From positions 310,001 to 374,000 of the forward strand of contig JANHCV010000016.1 in assembly GCA_025594325.1 (NCBI GenBank): a stretch of DNA of 64,000 nucleotides, written 5' to 3'. This document shows, one piece after another, positions 10,769 through 21,060 of the stretch. Source of the DNA: Blastocladiella emersonii ATCC 22665. Lineage: Eukaryota; Blastocladiomycota; Blastocladiomycetes; Blastocladiales; Blastocladiaceae. The notes under the pieces were generated by a model. The model was given only the letters and a program-made list of their open reading frames with translations. It searched no databases and had not been told where the DNA came from. Made by a program: the position numbers and the translations under genes. The stretch's first letter is position 1. Every line of letters starts with the position of its first letter.

Positions 10769-10892
10769 AGTCTCGAGGTCGCGACCAGCTCGCTCCCTTG
10801 CTTGCGGCCCAGCTCGCGACCGCCCTGAAGACTGCAACGAGTGCGCTGACGGACTGATCGATAAATTATGAATACAAATGGGTCTACTGATA

Positions 10893-13800
10893 CTACCAAG
10901 GAATCGGCGTGCCGCCGCCCGCCACAGAGTCTTCAAACATGCCGCGCTCCATGACATACTCGTCGAGCACCGCCAACAGGCGCGGGAGGTCGTCGCGCGG
11001 GCCACGGCCGTCGCCAAACACGCCGTGGATCAGGTGGAACCCGCGCGCGAGGTTGCGGAGCCCGAGGAGGTACCCCTGGTCGGGCCCGTCGGTGGTCGGC
11101 GGGTAGGGGACCGCGCGGCGCGGCGCGGCGCGGAACGCGGCGGCCTCGGTTACGCAGTTGGCGAAATCGATGATCCGGACGTCGCAGTGCGGCGCCGGAT
11201 CCCCCACCGCGACTGCACCGATCCCGGGCGGCGTCTCGGGTCGCCGGCCGGCGGGCGCGGTCGGGACCACGGCGGACGGCGGGAACGCGGGCGGGACGGG
11301 GAACAGGGCGGGGTCCTCGACGGGGGCGCCGCCGTCGTAGAGGAGGAGGAGCGACGACGCGTAGAAGCGGAACTGGTCGAGCTGGGCGACGGCGCGGGCG
11401 AGGTCGCGGAGCCGGCGCAGGATGCCGGGGATACACTCGGTGCGGATGACCTGGCCGTCGTCGAGGAACCCGACGAGGGCGCGGAGGAGCGCCGAGGGCG
11501 GTAGCTCGCGCCCAAAGTACTTGTCCTGGTACAGGTACGACCGCACGTCGCGCTTGTACACCTGCATGCCGCAGATGCGCACGCCGAGCCGCTTCGACGT
11601 GGTCACGGCGCACTTGCGCTCCTGCGACCGCCGCTTCGCGTCCGTCGCGTACACGCCGTGCTGCCGCGTGCCCATCTTGAGGTCCAGGATGCACGGGTGC
11701 TGCAGCTGCGCCGTCAGGTCCTCGAGCACAATGAACTGCTGGTTGAGCACCACGGGCGGCGGTGGGGGTGGGGGCGGGAGGTGCGCCGTCATGCCGAGCG
11801 ACGTCTCGGGCAGCGCCATGGACGGCGGCGGGAGCCCGCCAAACGCCGGCGACGGCGGGTGCACCTGCATCGTCGGCGGCGCGGCACCCGAGCCCGACCC
11901 GGATCCCAGCGCCGCCGCATCGTCGTCGCCCGTGTGCACCTGGAGACTCGAGTTGCTCCCGACCGCAGCGGCCGCGTCGCCCGAGTCCGTGGACGCGAGC
12001 GCGACCATGCTGGCGGTGCCGCTGTTGGACGCGGACAGGTTGGCGCTGGCGGCCATGTGGAGCTGCGACGACATTTTGGTGAGGCAGTGGAGCGCCCACG
12101 GGTTGGTGGTGCCGGCGTTGTTGTTGGTCGAGGACGCCGACGACGAGAGCGAGTGGCCCGCCGCCGCGCCCGAACTCGTCGCGGCCGCGATCCCGACGGG
12201 CGACGCGACCGACGCGCTGTGCCGGTGCTGGTGTGCGTGGCGGTTGGGCGTCGTCGGCGTGGCGCGGACCGCGGGACTGCCGGGCTCCGAGGTCGGCGTG
12301 AAGGCGCCGCTGTTCTTGCTGGCGCGCGGCTGCCACACCTCGTCGTCCTCCTCGGCGACGCCGTCCATCTGGAAGATCTCGGTGCCGGACCCGCGGTGCG
12401 GCTCGCCGGGTCCAGGTCCGCCGAGCGCGATCATGGACGACGACGTGGTCGAGGCGATCGTCGACGACGAGCACCGGCGGTCGGCGCCGTTGCCGCCGGG
12501 CATGACGTGGCTCGCAAGCGGGCCGCCGATCATGGCAAACCCGACGGTCCCGGACCCCGCGCCCGCAGCGGCGGCGGCAGCAGCGGCAGCGGACCCCTCG
12601 CTCGGCGACCGCGAGTGTCGCGCGCGGTGGTGCGGGGTGAGCCGCGGGCTCGCTGCGGTGCCGGGGAACGCGGGGCTGCTGGAGCGCGCCGACCCGCGGA
12701 CTCCCGCCGCCGCCGCGGTGGTACTGGCGTGCTGCGGGAGGTCGGGCTCGGTGGCGCACTGGCGCACGGTGCGCGGGGCAGACGGTGACGGGGATCCCGG
12801 TGGCGAGGCGACCGTACCGGCAACAGCAGCAGCAGCGGCGAAGGCCTGGTCGACGTGGTCCTCGGTGCGCTCCATGGGAGTCGCCATGGGCGTGACGGCG
12901 GGCGACGCGGCGGGGGACGGTGCCGGGGAGCACGCGGCGGTGCGGGAGACGGGCGACGGCGGGAGCAGCCCGGCCGCGCTAGACACGGGCGGCGGGCTCG
13001 GGGTCGGCGTGGACGGCACCGAGGGTCCGGTCGGGACGGGTGTCACGGGCACGGGGGCCGCCTGCTCTACCCCACCGGGCGGCGCCGAGAAGGCGGGCGA
13101 GAGCGACACGTTGATGACGCCGTAGTAGGCGGGGACGAACGGCTTGAGGTGCGGTGCGCGGGCGTCGAGCGACTCGTAGAAGTTGCGCTCGGCGGGGTTG
13201 AGCGGCTTGCACACAGTGCGGTCCGACAGGCGCAGGAACGGCGCGTGGCCACCGACCTGGTTGGCGAACGGCGTGAGCGAGAAGACGGCGGGCTCCTGGT
13301 GCTCGGGGCGCGACGCGGGCGACATGGCGGTCGTCGCGGGGCCCGCGGGCGCGCTGGCGCTGCCGCTGCCGCCGAGCGACGAGGACGGCAAGTGGTCGAG
13401 CGCCGTCGAGGCAGGCGTGGCCGCCGCGTCACCGCCGTTCCGCGCGGGTGAGTGCGTTCCGGCACGCGCCGAGACGCCGTTGACGTGGGCGAGGGCCATG
13501 ATACCGGTCGACGTGGCGGGCGGGGTGCTGGAGAGCGACACGTTGGACAGGATGCGTGCGAGGTCGGCGTGCGACGTGGACGCCGAAGGCCCGCCCGAGA
13601 TGGTGAGCGGGACGCCGACACCGGCGCCGGCCGACGCGGCGGCGGCGGCGGGGACCGATGACACGGGCGCCACCGGCGCGACGGACGCGGGCACGTCAGC
13701 GAGCGAGAGATCGACCTCGTCGTAGTCGCCCGTGAGCGAGCGCGCGAGGACCGAGGCGGCGAGGGCCTGCGGCGAGCTCGCGTTGAAGGTAGACAGGGAG

Positions 13801-14261
13801 CGCGCCGCGGCCGACGCCGCCGCCGCAGCCGAGGCCGCGAGGGCCGGATCCGACTTGGAAACGGCGGGCGCGGCGTCGGCGCAGTGCATGGCGCGGAGCT
13901 CGGTCGCGAGCGGGGCGAACGAGACATGCGAGGCGGGGCTCGCGGCAGTAGACGAAGAAGAAGGTGGCGCGGTGGCCGCCGATGCATTCCACAGCGAGGA
14001 CGGGGACGCAGCGAGGACCGAGGCGGCGGCAGCGGGCACCGGCGCCGGCTGCTGGAGGTGCGTGGGCGCCGTCACGCTGGCGGCGGTAGCGGCAGTGGCC
14101 GGCATGGGCGCGGGGGAGAACCCCATGATGTGGACGGGGGCCGATCCAGGATCCGGAGAAACGACCGCGGCGTCGGTCGCGGCGGCAGTGTGATGCAGCG
14201 GGGGCGACGTGAGGGACATGGTAGACGATGACGGCGAGATGGGGGCGACGAGAGAGGGCAT
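10893..14261 (-). CDS. Inositol hexakisphosphate kinase, Kcs1/IP6K family
   Basis: This protein makes inositol pyrophosphates (such as 5-IP7) from IP6 and is the single-exon Kcs1-like member of the IPK superfamily, with about 1,122 residues. The substrate-binding PxxxDxKxG signature is present as PCILDLKMG (about residue 855). The metal-binding IDFAN motif is near residue 1029, and SLLLLYDGG and [19 protein letters not shown] also fit. The N-lobe strand block ([20 protein letters not shown]) lies near residue 340, so about 450 residues of Ser/Ala-rich low complexity are inserted within the kinase, as in fungal Kcs1 proteins. The first 330 residues are also disordered. The start is chosen at the ATG at 14261; the next Met, at 14219, is also possible. 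Confidence 0.88.
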   Translation of the reverse strand: MPSLVAPISPSSSTMSLTSPPLHHTAAATDAAVVSPDPGSAPVHIMGFSPAPMPATAATAASVTAPTHLQQPAPVPAAAASVLAASPSSLWNASAATAPPSSSSTAASPASHVSFAPLATELRAMHCADAAPAVSKSDPALAASAAAAASAAARSLSTFNASSPQALAASVLARSLTGDYDEVDLSLADVPASVAPVAPVSSVPAAAAASAGAGVGVPLTISGGPSASTSHADLARILSNVSLSSTPPATSTGIMALAHVNGVSARAGTHSPARNGGDAAATPASTALDHLPSSSLGGSGSASAPAGPATTAMSPASRPEHQEPAVFSLTPFANQVGGHAPFLRLSDRTVCKPLNPAERNFYESLDARAPHLKPFVPAYYGVINVSLSPAFSAPPGGVEQAAPVPVTPVPTGPSVPSTPTPSPPPVSSAAGLLPPSPVSRTAACSPAPSPAASPAVTPMATPMERTEDHVDQAFAAAAAVAGTVASPPGSPSPSAPRTVRQCATEPDLPQHASTTAAAAGVRGSARSSSPAFPGTAASPRLTPHHRARHSRSPSEGSAAAAAAAAAGAGSGTVGFAMIGGPLASHVMPGGNGADRRCSSSTIASTTSSSMIALGGPGPGEPHRGSGTEIFQMDGVAEEDDEVWQPRASKNSGAFTPTSEPGSPAVRATPTTPNRHAHQHRHSASVASPVGIAAATSSGAAAGHSLSSSASSTNNNAGTTNPWALHCLTKMSSQLHMAASANLSASNSGTASMVALASTDSGDAAAAVGSNSSLQVHTGDDDAAALGSGSGSGAAPPTMQVHPPSPAFGGLPPPSMALPETSLGMTAHLPPPPPPPPVVLNQQFIVLEDLTAQLQHPCILDLKMGTRQHGVYATDAKRRSQERKCAVTTSKRLGVRICGMQVYKRDVRSYLYQDKYFGRELPPSALLRALVGFLDDGQVIRTECIPGILRRLRDLARAVAQLDQFRFYASSLLLLYDGGAPVEDPALFPVPPAFPPSAVVPTAPAGRRPETPPGIGAVAVGDPAPHCDVRIIDFANCVTEAAAFRAAPRRAVPYPPTTDGPDQGYLLGLRNLARGFHLIHGVFGDGRGPRDDLPRLLAVLDEYVMERGMFEDSVAGGGTPIPW

Positions 14262-15863
14262 GGGCCGCGCGCACACGAGTTGGGGGAGAGGAGGGAGGAG
14301 AACGGCGAGAGAGAGAGAAGGTTTTCGAGTCAATCGACGAGAGCGAGAGAATGGGGAGGGCCCAATTACGGGGGCCGCGGAGAGCCGAGCACTAGAAGGA
14401 GACGGTTCGTGCAGCGTGCCGAGGGCATGCCAAGACGCGGCGGCGACGAGTGGCGTCGGCGGCAGCCGTCGCGGCGGTGGCGGCGAGTGGAGGCAGAGGA
14501 GCGGGGTCGGAGGGCAGAGCGGGCAGCCGGTCGGTCGCGCGCGCGAGCTGTAAACTGCTTGCAGTGCGAGGGGAGGCGGCGGCGGCGCAGGGGGTACGGG
14601 TCCGGGGTGGCGGAGGTGGGTCGGTCGGGTGACGGTGGTCCCTGAGCGGCGAAGTCGCGTCAGTCATCCTGGAACAGCGAGCGGCAGGGACGGACGCCCG
14701 CGACGTACCGAGACGGGCGAGCGAGCTGGATGCAGCGAGTTGCCTGACTGTGCGGGGGGCGGGGAGCGGGCGTAGCGGAGCGAGCAGGGACCGCGGGCGG
14801 ATCCACCGTGATGTCGGGCGGGTGTGGAGGCGAGTGCTGGGCGATGCGGGGCAAAGGAGCGCTGCTGGGTGGGAGACATCGGGCAACAGGGATGCGCAGC
14901 AGTTAGTCACCGTCGTGCATCAGCAGGGCAGGACATCCCGGCGGGCGGAGGAGTGCATGGGAGCCGTTGCATGGAGTTAGGGAGCGTACGGGTGCGGGGT
15001 GGGCAGGGACCAGGCGGGGTCGGGGTCGGGGTGGAGGGAGGAGAGCGAGTGGAGAGGAGAGGGAACCGGCGACCACTTCGCTTCGCGACTGCGGTCAAGA
15101 AGTCGGTGGTGGCGCGGGCGCGAACCGCCCCGGTCTCGCGGCCCTCTTGGCGGCGCGTGGCTAAGAATACAGCCGAGACGAGACGCGCGACGTCGCAGCA
15201 CGGCAACGTGTCGGTCAGGTCTCGCCGTGGTCATCACCGCGGCCATCACGCCTGCCGCCCTCCAGCAGTGGCGACTGCAGCCGGTGGTCGGCGGTGGTCG
15301 GCGGTGGTCGGCGGTCGGCGGCCGCGGTAGTGGAGCCGCGAGGCTGGTCGCGAGGGACGGGCTCCGGCGACCGCCGACCGCGGCGCGGGTACGGGCAGCC
15401 CCGGAACACGACCGGGCCGGCGCTTGCCGTTGCAGCGACCACGCCGGCAACTGCCGACCGCCACCACCCCCGCACCTGCAAGCACGGCGTGTGTGGCGCG
15501 ACGCGAGAAACGGCGCACCTTGGATTGTCCAATGTTACCGCCGAGGCCAGGAGCGCGGACGGCGGAAAGGGGAGCGAGCGAGGTGCGCGGGGAGGCTGCC
15601 CTGCTTTATGTGGTGTGCGCGCCGGCCGGAGCATGAGAACGGCGAGAGACCGTGGCCGGCGGAAGGCGACGCAACAGTGTCACCTGCGCGCAGCGACGCG
15701 TTGCGCGTCGCGCCTCTTTTGTCCCTCCACGTTTTCGTGCCTCTCACTGGAAACGTGTCGTCGTCAACAACAAATCGCCACGGTTTACGCAAAGAACATA
15801 CAGGAGAGAGAGGGCAAGGGAAATGGGAGGGGATATTACACAGCACACGCACGCACGCACGCT
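14262..15863. other. Intergenic region between two minus-strand genes
   Basis: This holds the 5' flank of the IP6K gene and the 3' flank of the F-box gene. It contains a GC-rich stretch with near-direct repeats of a GGTCGGCGGT unit at about 15284-15315. CGAGACGAGACGCGCGACG lies at 15174-15192, and a short (ACGC)n run at about 15846-15861. No gene is seen; open frames here are Arg/Gly-rich GC artefacts. Confidence 0.5.
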
Positions 15864-18311
15864 TCACGCCGTCCACACCGTGTCGACGTCGCGCGTAAAG
15901 TCGTAGACGACGATCGTCTGGTCCTGCGACGCCGACACAATGTGCGTCGCCGACACGCCGACGTTGAACACCCACGACGAGTGCGCCGTGTCGAACGAGT
16001 GCACCGGCCGCCCGACCGGGATCGGGCCCTGCGCCACGGGCGTCGTCGTGGTCGCCGTCGCTGCGGTCGTCGCCGCCGCGCTGGGTGTTGACGGGACCTC
16101 GGCCGCGGCAGCCACGACCGACGGCGGCAGCGCCGGGAGCGGCGGCGGGACGGGCACGCGCTTGGCCTTACGCTCGGCCGCGCGCTTAGCCGCCTTGTCG
16201 TTGGCGTGCCGCTTGCGCGTGTCGGCGACGTGCGCCATGACGCTGGGCGCGAGCTCCCACACCTTGACCGTCTGGTCGTACGACCCGGACACGACGAGCC
16301 CGCGCGGCGTGTCGAGGGCAAGAGTGCGGACTAGGTCGACGTGGCCCTGGAGCACCTGCAGGCACCGGCCCGAGTGCACGTCCCACACGCGGATCGTCTG
16401 GTCGTTGGACCCGGACACGACCAGGTCGCCGTCGAACGCGACGCACGCGATGCCGCGCCCGTGCCCGACCAGGTCGCGGACGTGGCGGCCCGTGCGCACG
16501 TCCCACACCTTGAGCAGGTAGTCGCCCGACGCCGACACGAGCGTGCCGCCGCGCAGCTGGATCGCGTTGACGGCCGCGCGGTGGCCCGACAGCGTGGACG
16601 CGAGCGCGTACTTGGGCGGCGCGCCCGCGCGCGACACGCGCGACCACACCTTGATGGTCGCGTCCTTGGAGCACGACACGATCCACTCGCCCGAGTAGGC
16701 CACGTCGAGGACGCCCGACAGGTGGCCGGCGAGCGTGCACTGGTGCGCGCCCGTGTGCAGGTCCCACACCATGACCGTCGAGTCCGACGACCCCGTCACG
16801 AGCGTGCTGCCCTCGTACTGCAGGCACAGCACCGACCCCGAGTGTCCGCGGAACGACCGCAGCTCGACGCCCGACTTCATGGACCACACCTTGATCGTCT
16901 GGTCGCGCGACCCGGACACGAGCAGGTGCCGGTCAAACTGGATGCAGTACACGCTGTCGGCGTGCCCGCGCAGCACCGTCTGCGCCGGCGCGTGCGTCGC
17001 CCAGTTGCGGTCGAGCTGCACGCGGTTGCGGTACAGGTACTTCCAGTCGACCGTCGGCGGCGGCCCACGCACCACGAGCTTGCCGCCCGCGCCCGCCCCG
17101 AACGCGGCCCCGCCGCGCGGGTGGTGCGCCGAGAAGGCTGCCGCGCGCGGCGTGTGCGACCCCGACGACCGCGCTCCGCCCGACACCTTGGACCGCGCCG
17201 TCAGGTCGCTGTCCGTCTCGCTCGCCGAGTCGTACCCGTCGCCCGTCATGATCGCGTCGCCGTCCGCGTCTTCGAGGTGCTGGTGCGGCGGCGAGAAACC
17301 GGCACCAAACCCGAAGAAGGCGTCGTGCGCGTGCGTCGCCGCGTGCTGCTGGTGCGGGATCACAATGTAGTTGCCGTGCTGCGAGGTCGGCTTGGTCGGC
17401 GACGAGGGCGGCGAGGGGAGGCCCATCCACGCGAGCGGCGCAAAGTGCGCAAACGAGAGCGTGGTGCCGTGCGGCTGGTGGACGAGCCGCGGCGCGGGGG
17501 CTGCCGCCGCCGCTGGCGGGGCGGGGAGCGCGACGGGTAGGATGGCGGGGTTGGTCGATGCGGCGTGCGCACCGAGCGTGGCCAGGATGCGGAACTCGCC
17601 GTGGTGCGACGCGAGCACGCTCTCGGCCCACCGCGGGTTGGCGCGGTACATGTCGCGCCACACGCCCGGGTCGCTGCACAGCGCGTGCAGGTACCGCGAG
17701 CACGCCGCGAGGTGCGTCAGCGACGCCGCGTCCAGGAACCCGAGCAGGTACAGGGCGAGCTCGACGGGCAGCGCCGCCGAGAAGTCGACGCGATGCCGGC
17801 ACCGGCACGGCGGCAGGCTGGTCGTGGTCATGGCCGTCGCAGACGCGGGCGAGTGCGAGCGCCAGCGCAGCGCCGTCGCCGAGTCGGGCAGGCCAGCCGA
17901 GTCGAGCGCGCTGCCGGTGGCGCCCGCGTAGTGCGGGCACGACGGCTGGTGGACGAAGCGCGGGTCGAGCTCCTGGCTGCCCGAGGTGGCGCCCATGCTG
18001 AAGGTGCTGATGGCGACGCCCGGGTGCGCACCGTACCGGTGCGAGCTGGCGCTGTTGGCGTCGCGGCCGTGCAGGTGCTCGCCCGAGTCGGCGCGCGGCG
18101 AGCCGTGCATGGCGGGCCCGGTCGCGGCGCCGTGATGGCCGCGGTGATCGAGCTGCGCCGCCTTGCCGTGGCCGCCGATGACGCGGCCGTGCGGCGCGGC
18201 CGACGACGAGGTCGAGGACGGCGAGTTGGTGGGGCCCGCGTCGGGCGCGTCGGGCGGGGCGCGCGAGCCGTACAGGATGCTGCGCGCGAGGAAGCTGAGC
18301 GGGTTCTTCAT
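15864..18311 (-). CDS. F-box/WD40 repeat protein, likely SCF ubiquitin-ligase receptor
   Basis: A single-exon, 815-residue protein with the layout of an SCF substrate receptor. An F-box at about residues 168-212 (LPVELALYLLGFLDAASL and following) would bind Skp1, and a C-terminal WD40 propeller would bind phosphorylated substrates. Six consecutive repeats are clear between about residues 440 and 690, with GH and VWD/VWS pairs such as VLRGHADSVYCIQ and IKVWSM. After a Lys/Arg/Ala-rich insertion of about 80 residues, a seventh blade ends the protein (SASQDQTIVVYDF). Fbw7, beta-TrCP and Met30 families share this order, and I cannot choose among them. The N-terminal 165 residues and residues 250-430 are low complexity. 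The ATG at 18311 is the first in frame. Confidence 0.85.
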   Translation of the reverse strand: MKNPLSFLARSILYGSRAPPDAPDAGPTNSPSSTSSSAAPHGRVIGGHGKAAQLDHRGHHGAATGPAMHGSPRADSGEHLHGRDANSASSHRYGAHPGVAISTFSMGATSGSQELDPRFVHQPSCPHYAGATGSALDSAGLPDSATALRWRSHSPASATAMTTTSLPPCRCRHRVDFSAALPVELALYLLGFLDAASLTHLAACSRYLHALCSDPGVWRDMYRANPRWAESVLASHHGEFRILATLGAHAASTNPAILPVALPAPPAAAAAPAPRLVHQPHGTTLSFAHFAPLAWMGLPSPPSSPTKPTSQHGNYIVIPHQQHAATHAHDAFFGFGAGFSPPHQHLEDADGDAIMTGDGYDSASETDSDLTARSKVSGGARSSGSHTPRAAAFSAHHPRGGAAFGAGAGGKLVVRGPPPTVDWKYLYRNRVQLDRNWATHAPAQTVLRGHADSVYCIQFDRHLLVSGSRDQTIKVWSMKSGVELRSFRGHSGSVLCLQYEGSTLVTGSSDSTVMVWDLHTGAHQCTLAGHLSGVLDVAYSGEWIVSCSKDATIKVWSRVSRAGAPPKYALASTLSGHRAAVNAIQLRGGTLVSASGDYLLKVWDVRTGRHVRDLVGHGRGIACVAFDGDLVVSGSNDQTIRVWDVHSGRCLQVLQGHVDLVRTLALDTPRGLVVSGSYDQTVKVWELAPSVMAHVADTRKRHANDKAAKRAAERKAKRVPVPPPLPALPPSVVAAAAEVPSTPSAAATTAATATTTTPVAQGPIPVGRPVHSFDTAHSSWVFNVGVSATHIVSASQDQTIVVYDFTRDVDTVWTA

Positions 18312-19842
18312 GATGATGGCGACGAGTCAAGGGTGAAGAGTCGCGCGCTACACGGGATGCGGGACAGCGTGTGAGGGACCGCGCGCGAGTGTGATGGGAA
18401 GCTTGATGCGCCGTACCGTCGTTTACGGGTATGGCGGGCGCGCGGGTATGCAGGTGGTACACTGGAGGGGGCAGGGCTCGACGGCCGACTGCAGACTGGC
18501 GGGAGAGAAGAGTGTGTGTGGGTGCCGACGACCGGCCTAGAGAGAGAGCGTGCGTGAGAAACGGCTCGTTCGGTCGGCGGGCGGGACGCCATGGGAGATG
18601 GAGAGGGAGAGGGAGAGGGCGCGGGCGCCGAACCGCAGGCGCACCGCCGTGCGGCTGGGCTGAACAGCGGGGCAGAGGAGGTTGGGCGATGGACCGCGGG
18701 AACGGCGCTCATGCCATCCACACATGAGCGTCACACCGGATCCGTGGAGTACCGGTACGCGGATGAGAATGACGAGGAGTGACGAGCGAGATGGGCGTGG
18801 GAGACGGGCGCGTGGCCGGGCCTCCCATGGTCGGTCCGCGAGCGGGATGACCCACCACCGCGAAGGCGTGATCGAGGATGGCGAGGGCGATGAGGATGGC
18901 GTGAGAAGCGAGCTTACCTGGTAGCGCGCGGGCGGATCCGAGGTCGTCGATGATGTGCCGATGGCACGGGCCGTACGAGGCGGGTCGCCGGTGGGTGATG
19001 CGTCGTCGGTCGCGGTCGGCGGCGGCAGTTGTCGATGGCCGGTAGTCGGTGCGGGCGGCGAGGGCGAAGCGCGGACGGTGATGGATTCGGGGCAGAGTGC
19101 GGCGGAGGGCACGGGCAGGTGCGGCAGTGGCGAATGCTGCAAGTCTCGAGCGACTCGCGATGGGTTTCGGGGAGTGTCGGTGCAGCGGCGGCAGTCGGGG
19201 AGTGTAGTCGCACAGGCGTAGTCGAGCGGCGGCCGATGGAGCGCGTGGTCTGGAATCAGTCGGGCGGGCAGGTGCGGGTGCAAGAGCGGCAGGTGCGGAC
19301 GTGAGCGGGGCCGCGCACGGCTTTGCTCGGCGGAGGAGGGAAGGGAGGTGGGGGTGGGGGTGGGGGTGGGGAGGGACGGGCGGGATGGGTGCTGAGCCTA
19401 GGTCCCGTTGCACAGAGTGGGATTAATTTATTAGCCTCTGCTCCCCCGGCCCGCCCGAGCAAGGAAAAAAACTGTGGAGCAGCAGGGAGACAATTGGCGG
19501 CCGCCGGGCACGCGCCGTTCATTGTGGCCGTGGGTGCCGAACGAAATGTCTCTGCCGGTGCACGCGCGTCTCCCCGCCGCGCGCCGCCTCTCCCGCTCGA
19601 CCGGCAACACGCCATGCAACGAATGAATCATAACTGGTCAGATCACGCCCTTGCGTCGATCGTTCGTGTGAGAGGTCGCGGTGTTCGGTGGCCGGCCGAC
19701 CTTGCCAAGGGGACGCGCGCGCGTTGACCGACGACGACGCGTTGTTCATGGGCGTTTCAGGTCAGGACCGCGCCACCACCACGGAGTTGAGGCGGCGCGT
19801 TGTCCTGCTTGCTCTCTTCAACCACCCCTCGACGAACCCACC
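18312..19842. other. Divergent intergenic region with a G-rich tract
   Basis: This separates the F-box gene (-) from the mitochondrial release-factor-like gene (+). It contains a long G-run tract (19338-19389) followed by an A/T-rich patch around 19421-19435. No gene or RNA was recognised. Confidence 0.5.
19338..19389 (+). other. Potential G-quadruplex tract
   Basis: About ten runs of three to five G separated by one to three bases (for example GTGGGGGTGGGGGTGGGGGT) lie on the plus strand of a divergent promoter region. The pattern greatly exceeds the usual four-run G4 requirement. Folding is inferred, not shown. Confidence 0.6.
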
Positions 19843-20607
19843 ATGCATCGCTTCTTGATCGGCAAACTTGCCGCAAACGCTTCGCGGATCTGCATCGCGC
19901 ACGCACGGCCGGCGACCACTGCGCTGGCGCGCCGCCACTTTGCCGCCGCGACGCTCGCGCTCGCCAAACCCGCGGGCAAGTCGGCCCCGCTGCCCCCACC
20001 AAAGTACAACGACACGGAGCTGCCCGATCGCACATGGATCGACAACTTCTCCATCAACGACATTCCCGAAACCGCGTACACGACGTCATATGCGCGTGCG
20101 AGCGGACCCGGCGGGCAGAACGTCAACAAGGGTTCGATCAATGACCACCACACGCCTCACGCCCTCCCCCGTAGTCGCTGACGTGCTGCCGAGTAGTCAA
20201 CACCAAGGTGATCATGCGCGTGCACGACTTCTCCTTCATGCCGCCCTACTGCGAGGCCAAGCTGCGCGCGCTGCAGGCCAACAGCATCAACAAGAACGAC
20301 GAGCTCATCATCGCGAGCGACCGGTTCCGCATCCAGCGCGGCAACCTCGACGACTGCGTGCAGAAGCTCTACGAGATGGTCGTCGAGGCCGGCTACGTGC
20401 CGCGCGAGACGTCGCAGTCCCAGCGCCGCCGCGTGGGCAAGCTGTACGCGCTCTCCCTCGTTTCCCTCTACTCGAAGCGGTGCCTAACCAGCCTCGCGTG
20501 CGTGCGACAGGATCGAGGGCGAGAATGAGCGCCGCCTCGAGGCCAAGAAGCACTCGGGCAAGAAGAAGGCCGAGCGCCGGGGCGGCAAGGGCGACTGGAG
20601 CTGGTGA
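19843..20607 (+). CDS. Mitochondrial GGQ peptidyl-tRNA hydrolase, ICT1/MRPL58-like
   Basis: A 210-residue member of the class I release-factor domain family, without a codon-recognition domain. Such proteins (ICT1/mL62, yeast Pth4) hydrolyse peptidyl-tRNA on stalled mitochondrial ribosomes. Three exons join in frame: 19843-20131, 20197-20443 and 20511-20607. Introns have CTGAC or CTAAC branch sites; donors are gttcga and gtacgc. The catalytic GGQ sits in ASGPGGQNVNK, and intron 1 falls directly after this segment. A basic, Ala/Arg-rich N-terminus of about 45 residues looks like a mitochondrial presequence. The C-terminus (KKHSGKKKAERRGGKGDWSW) is Lys/Arg-rich, as needed for ribosome binding in this family. 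The ATG at 19843 is the only good start. Confidence 0.9.
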
Positions 20608-21060
20608 CGGCCTTTGCGAGTCGATTGCGGACAGTGGTGGACACACTATACAACGCATAACATGATAATTCGGCCAAAACCGCACCGTGTTTTTCTTGAG
20701 ATTTCAGGTCAGGTGATGCCCCGTTGGCCGTTTCCAGGCGCTCCGTCGTTCGCGACCGCACCGCGGCCCGCTGCACGCACGCAAAACATCGAATCCGCGT
20801 CCCCGCTCGGACCCCGCCAGACCCCGCCGACCGAGCTGCCGTCGTCGCTTACTTGCTGCATTCGCGCTACCTGCTGCCTGCCCGCCCGCCCGCCCGTGCT
20901 TGGCCCTCCTAGACCGCCGCCCGCGGCGCTCCGACTTTGCGAGTCTGCTCTCTTTGGGCCCTCGATTCGCACATCATCACCCCCTCTACCTTCACGCCGC
21001 GCTCGCGCCCATGAACGCTGCCCTCGAGCGACCTTGTCCCTCCCCCCATTGACGCCCCTC
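20608..21060. other. Intergenic region upstream of the PUF gene
   Basis: Spacer of 453 bases between two plus-strand genes. It is C-rich near its 3' end, as expected for a 5' UTR. No gene or element was recognised. Confidence 0.4.
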
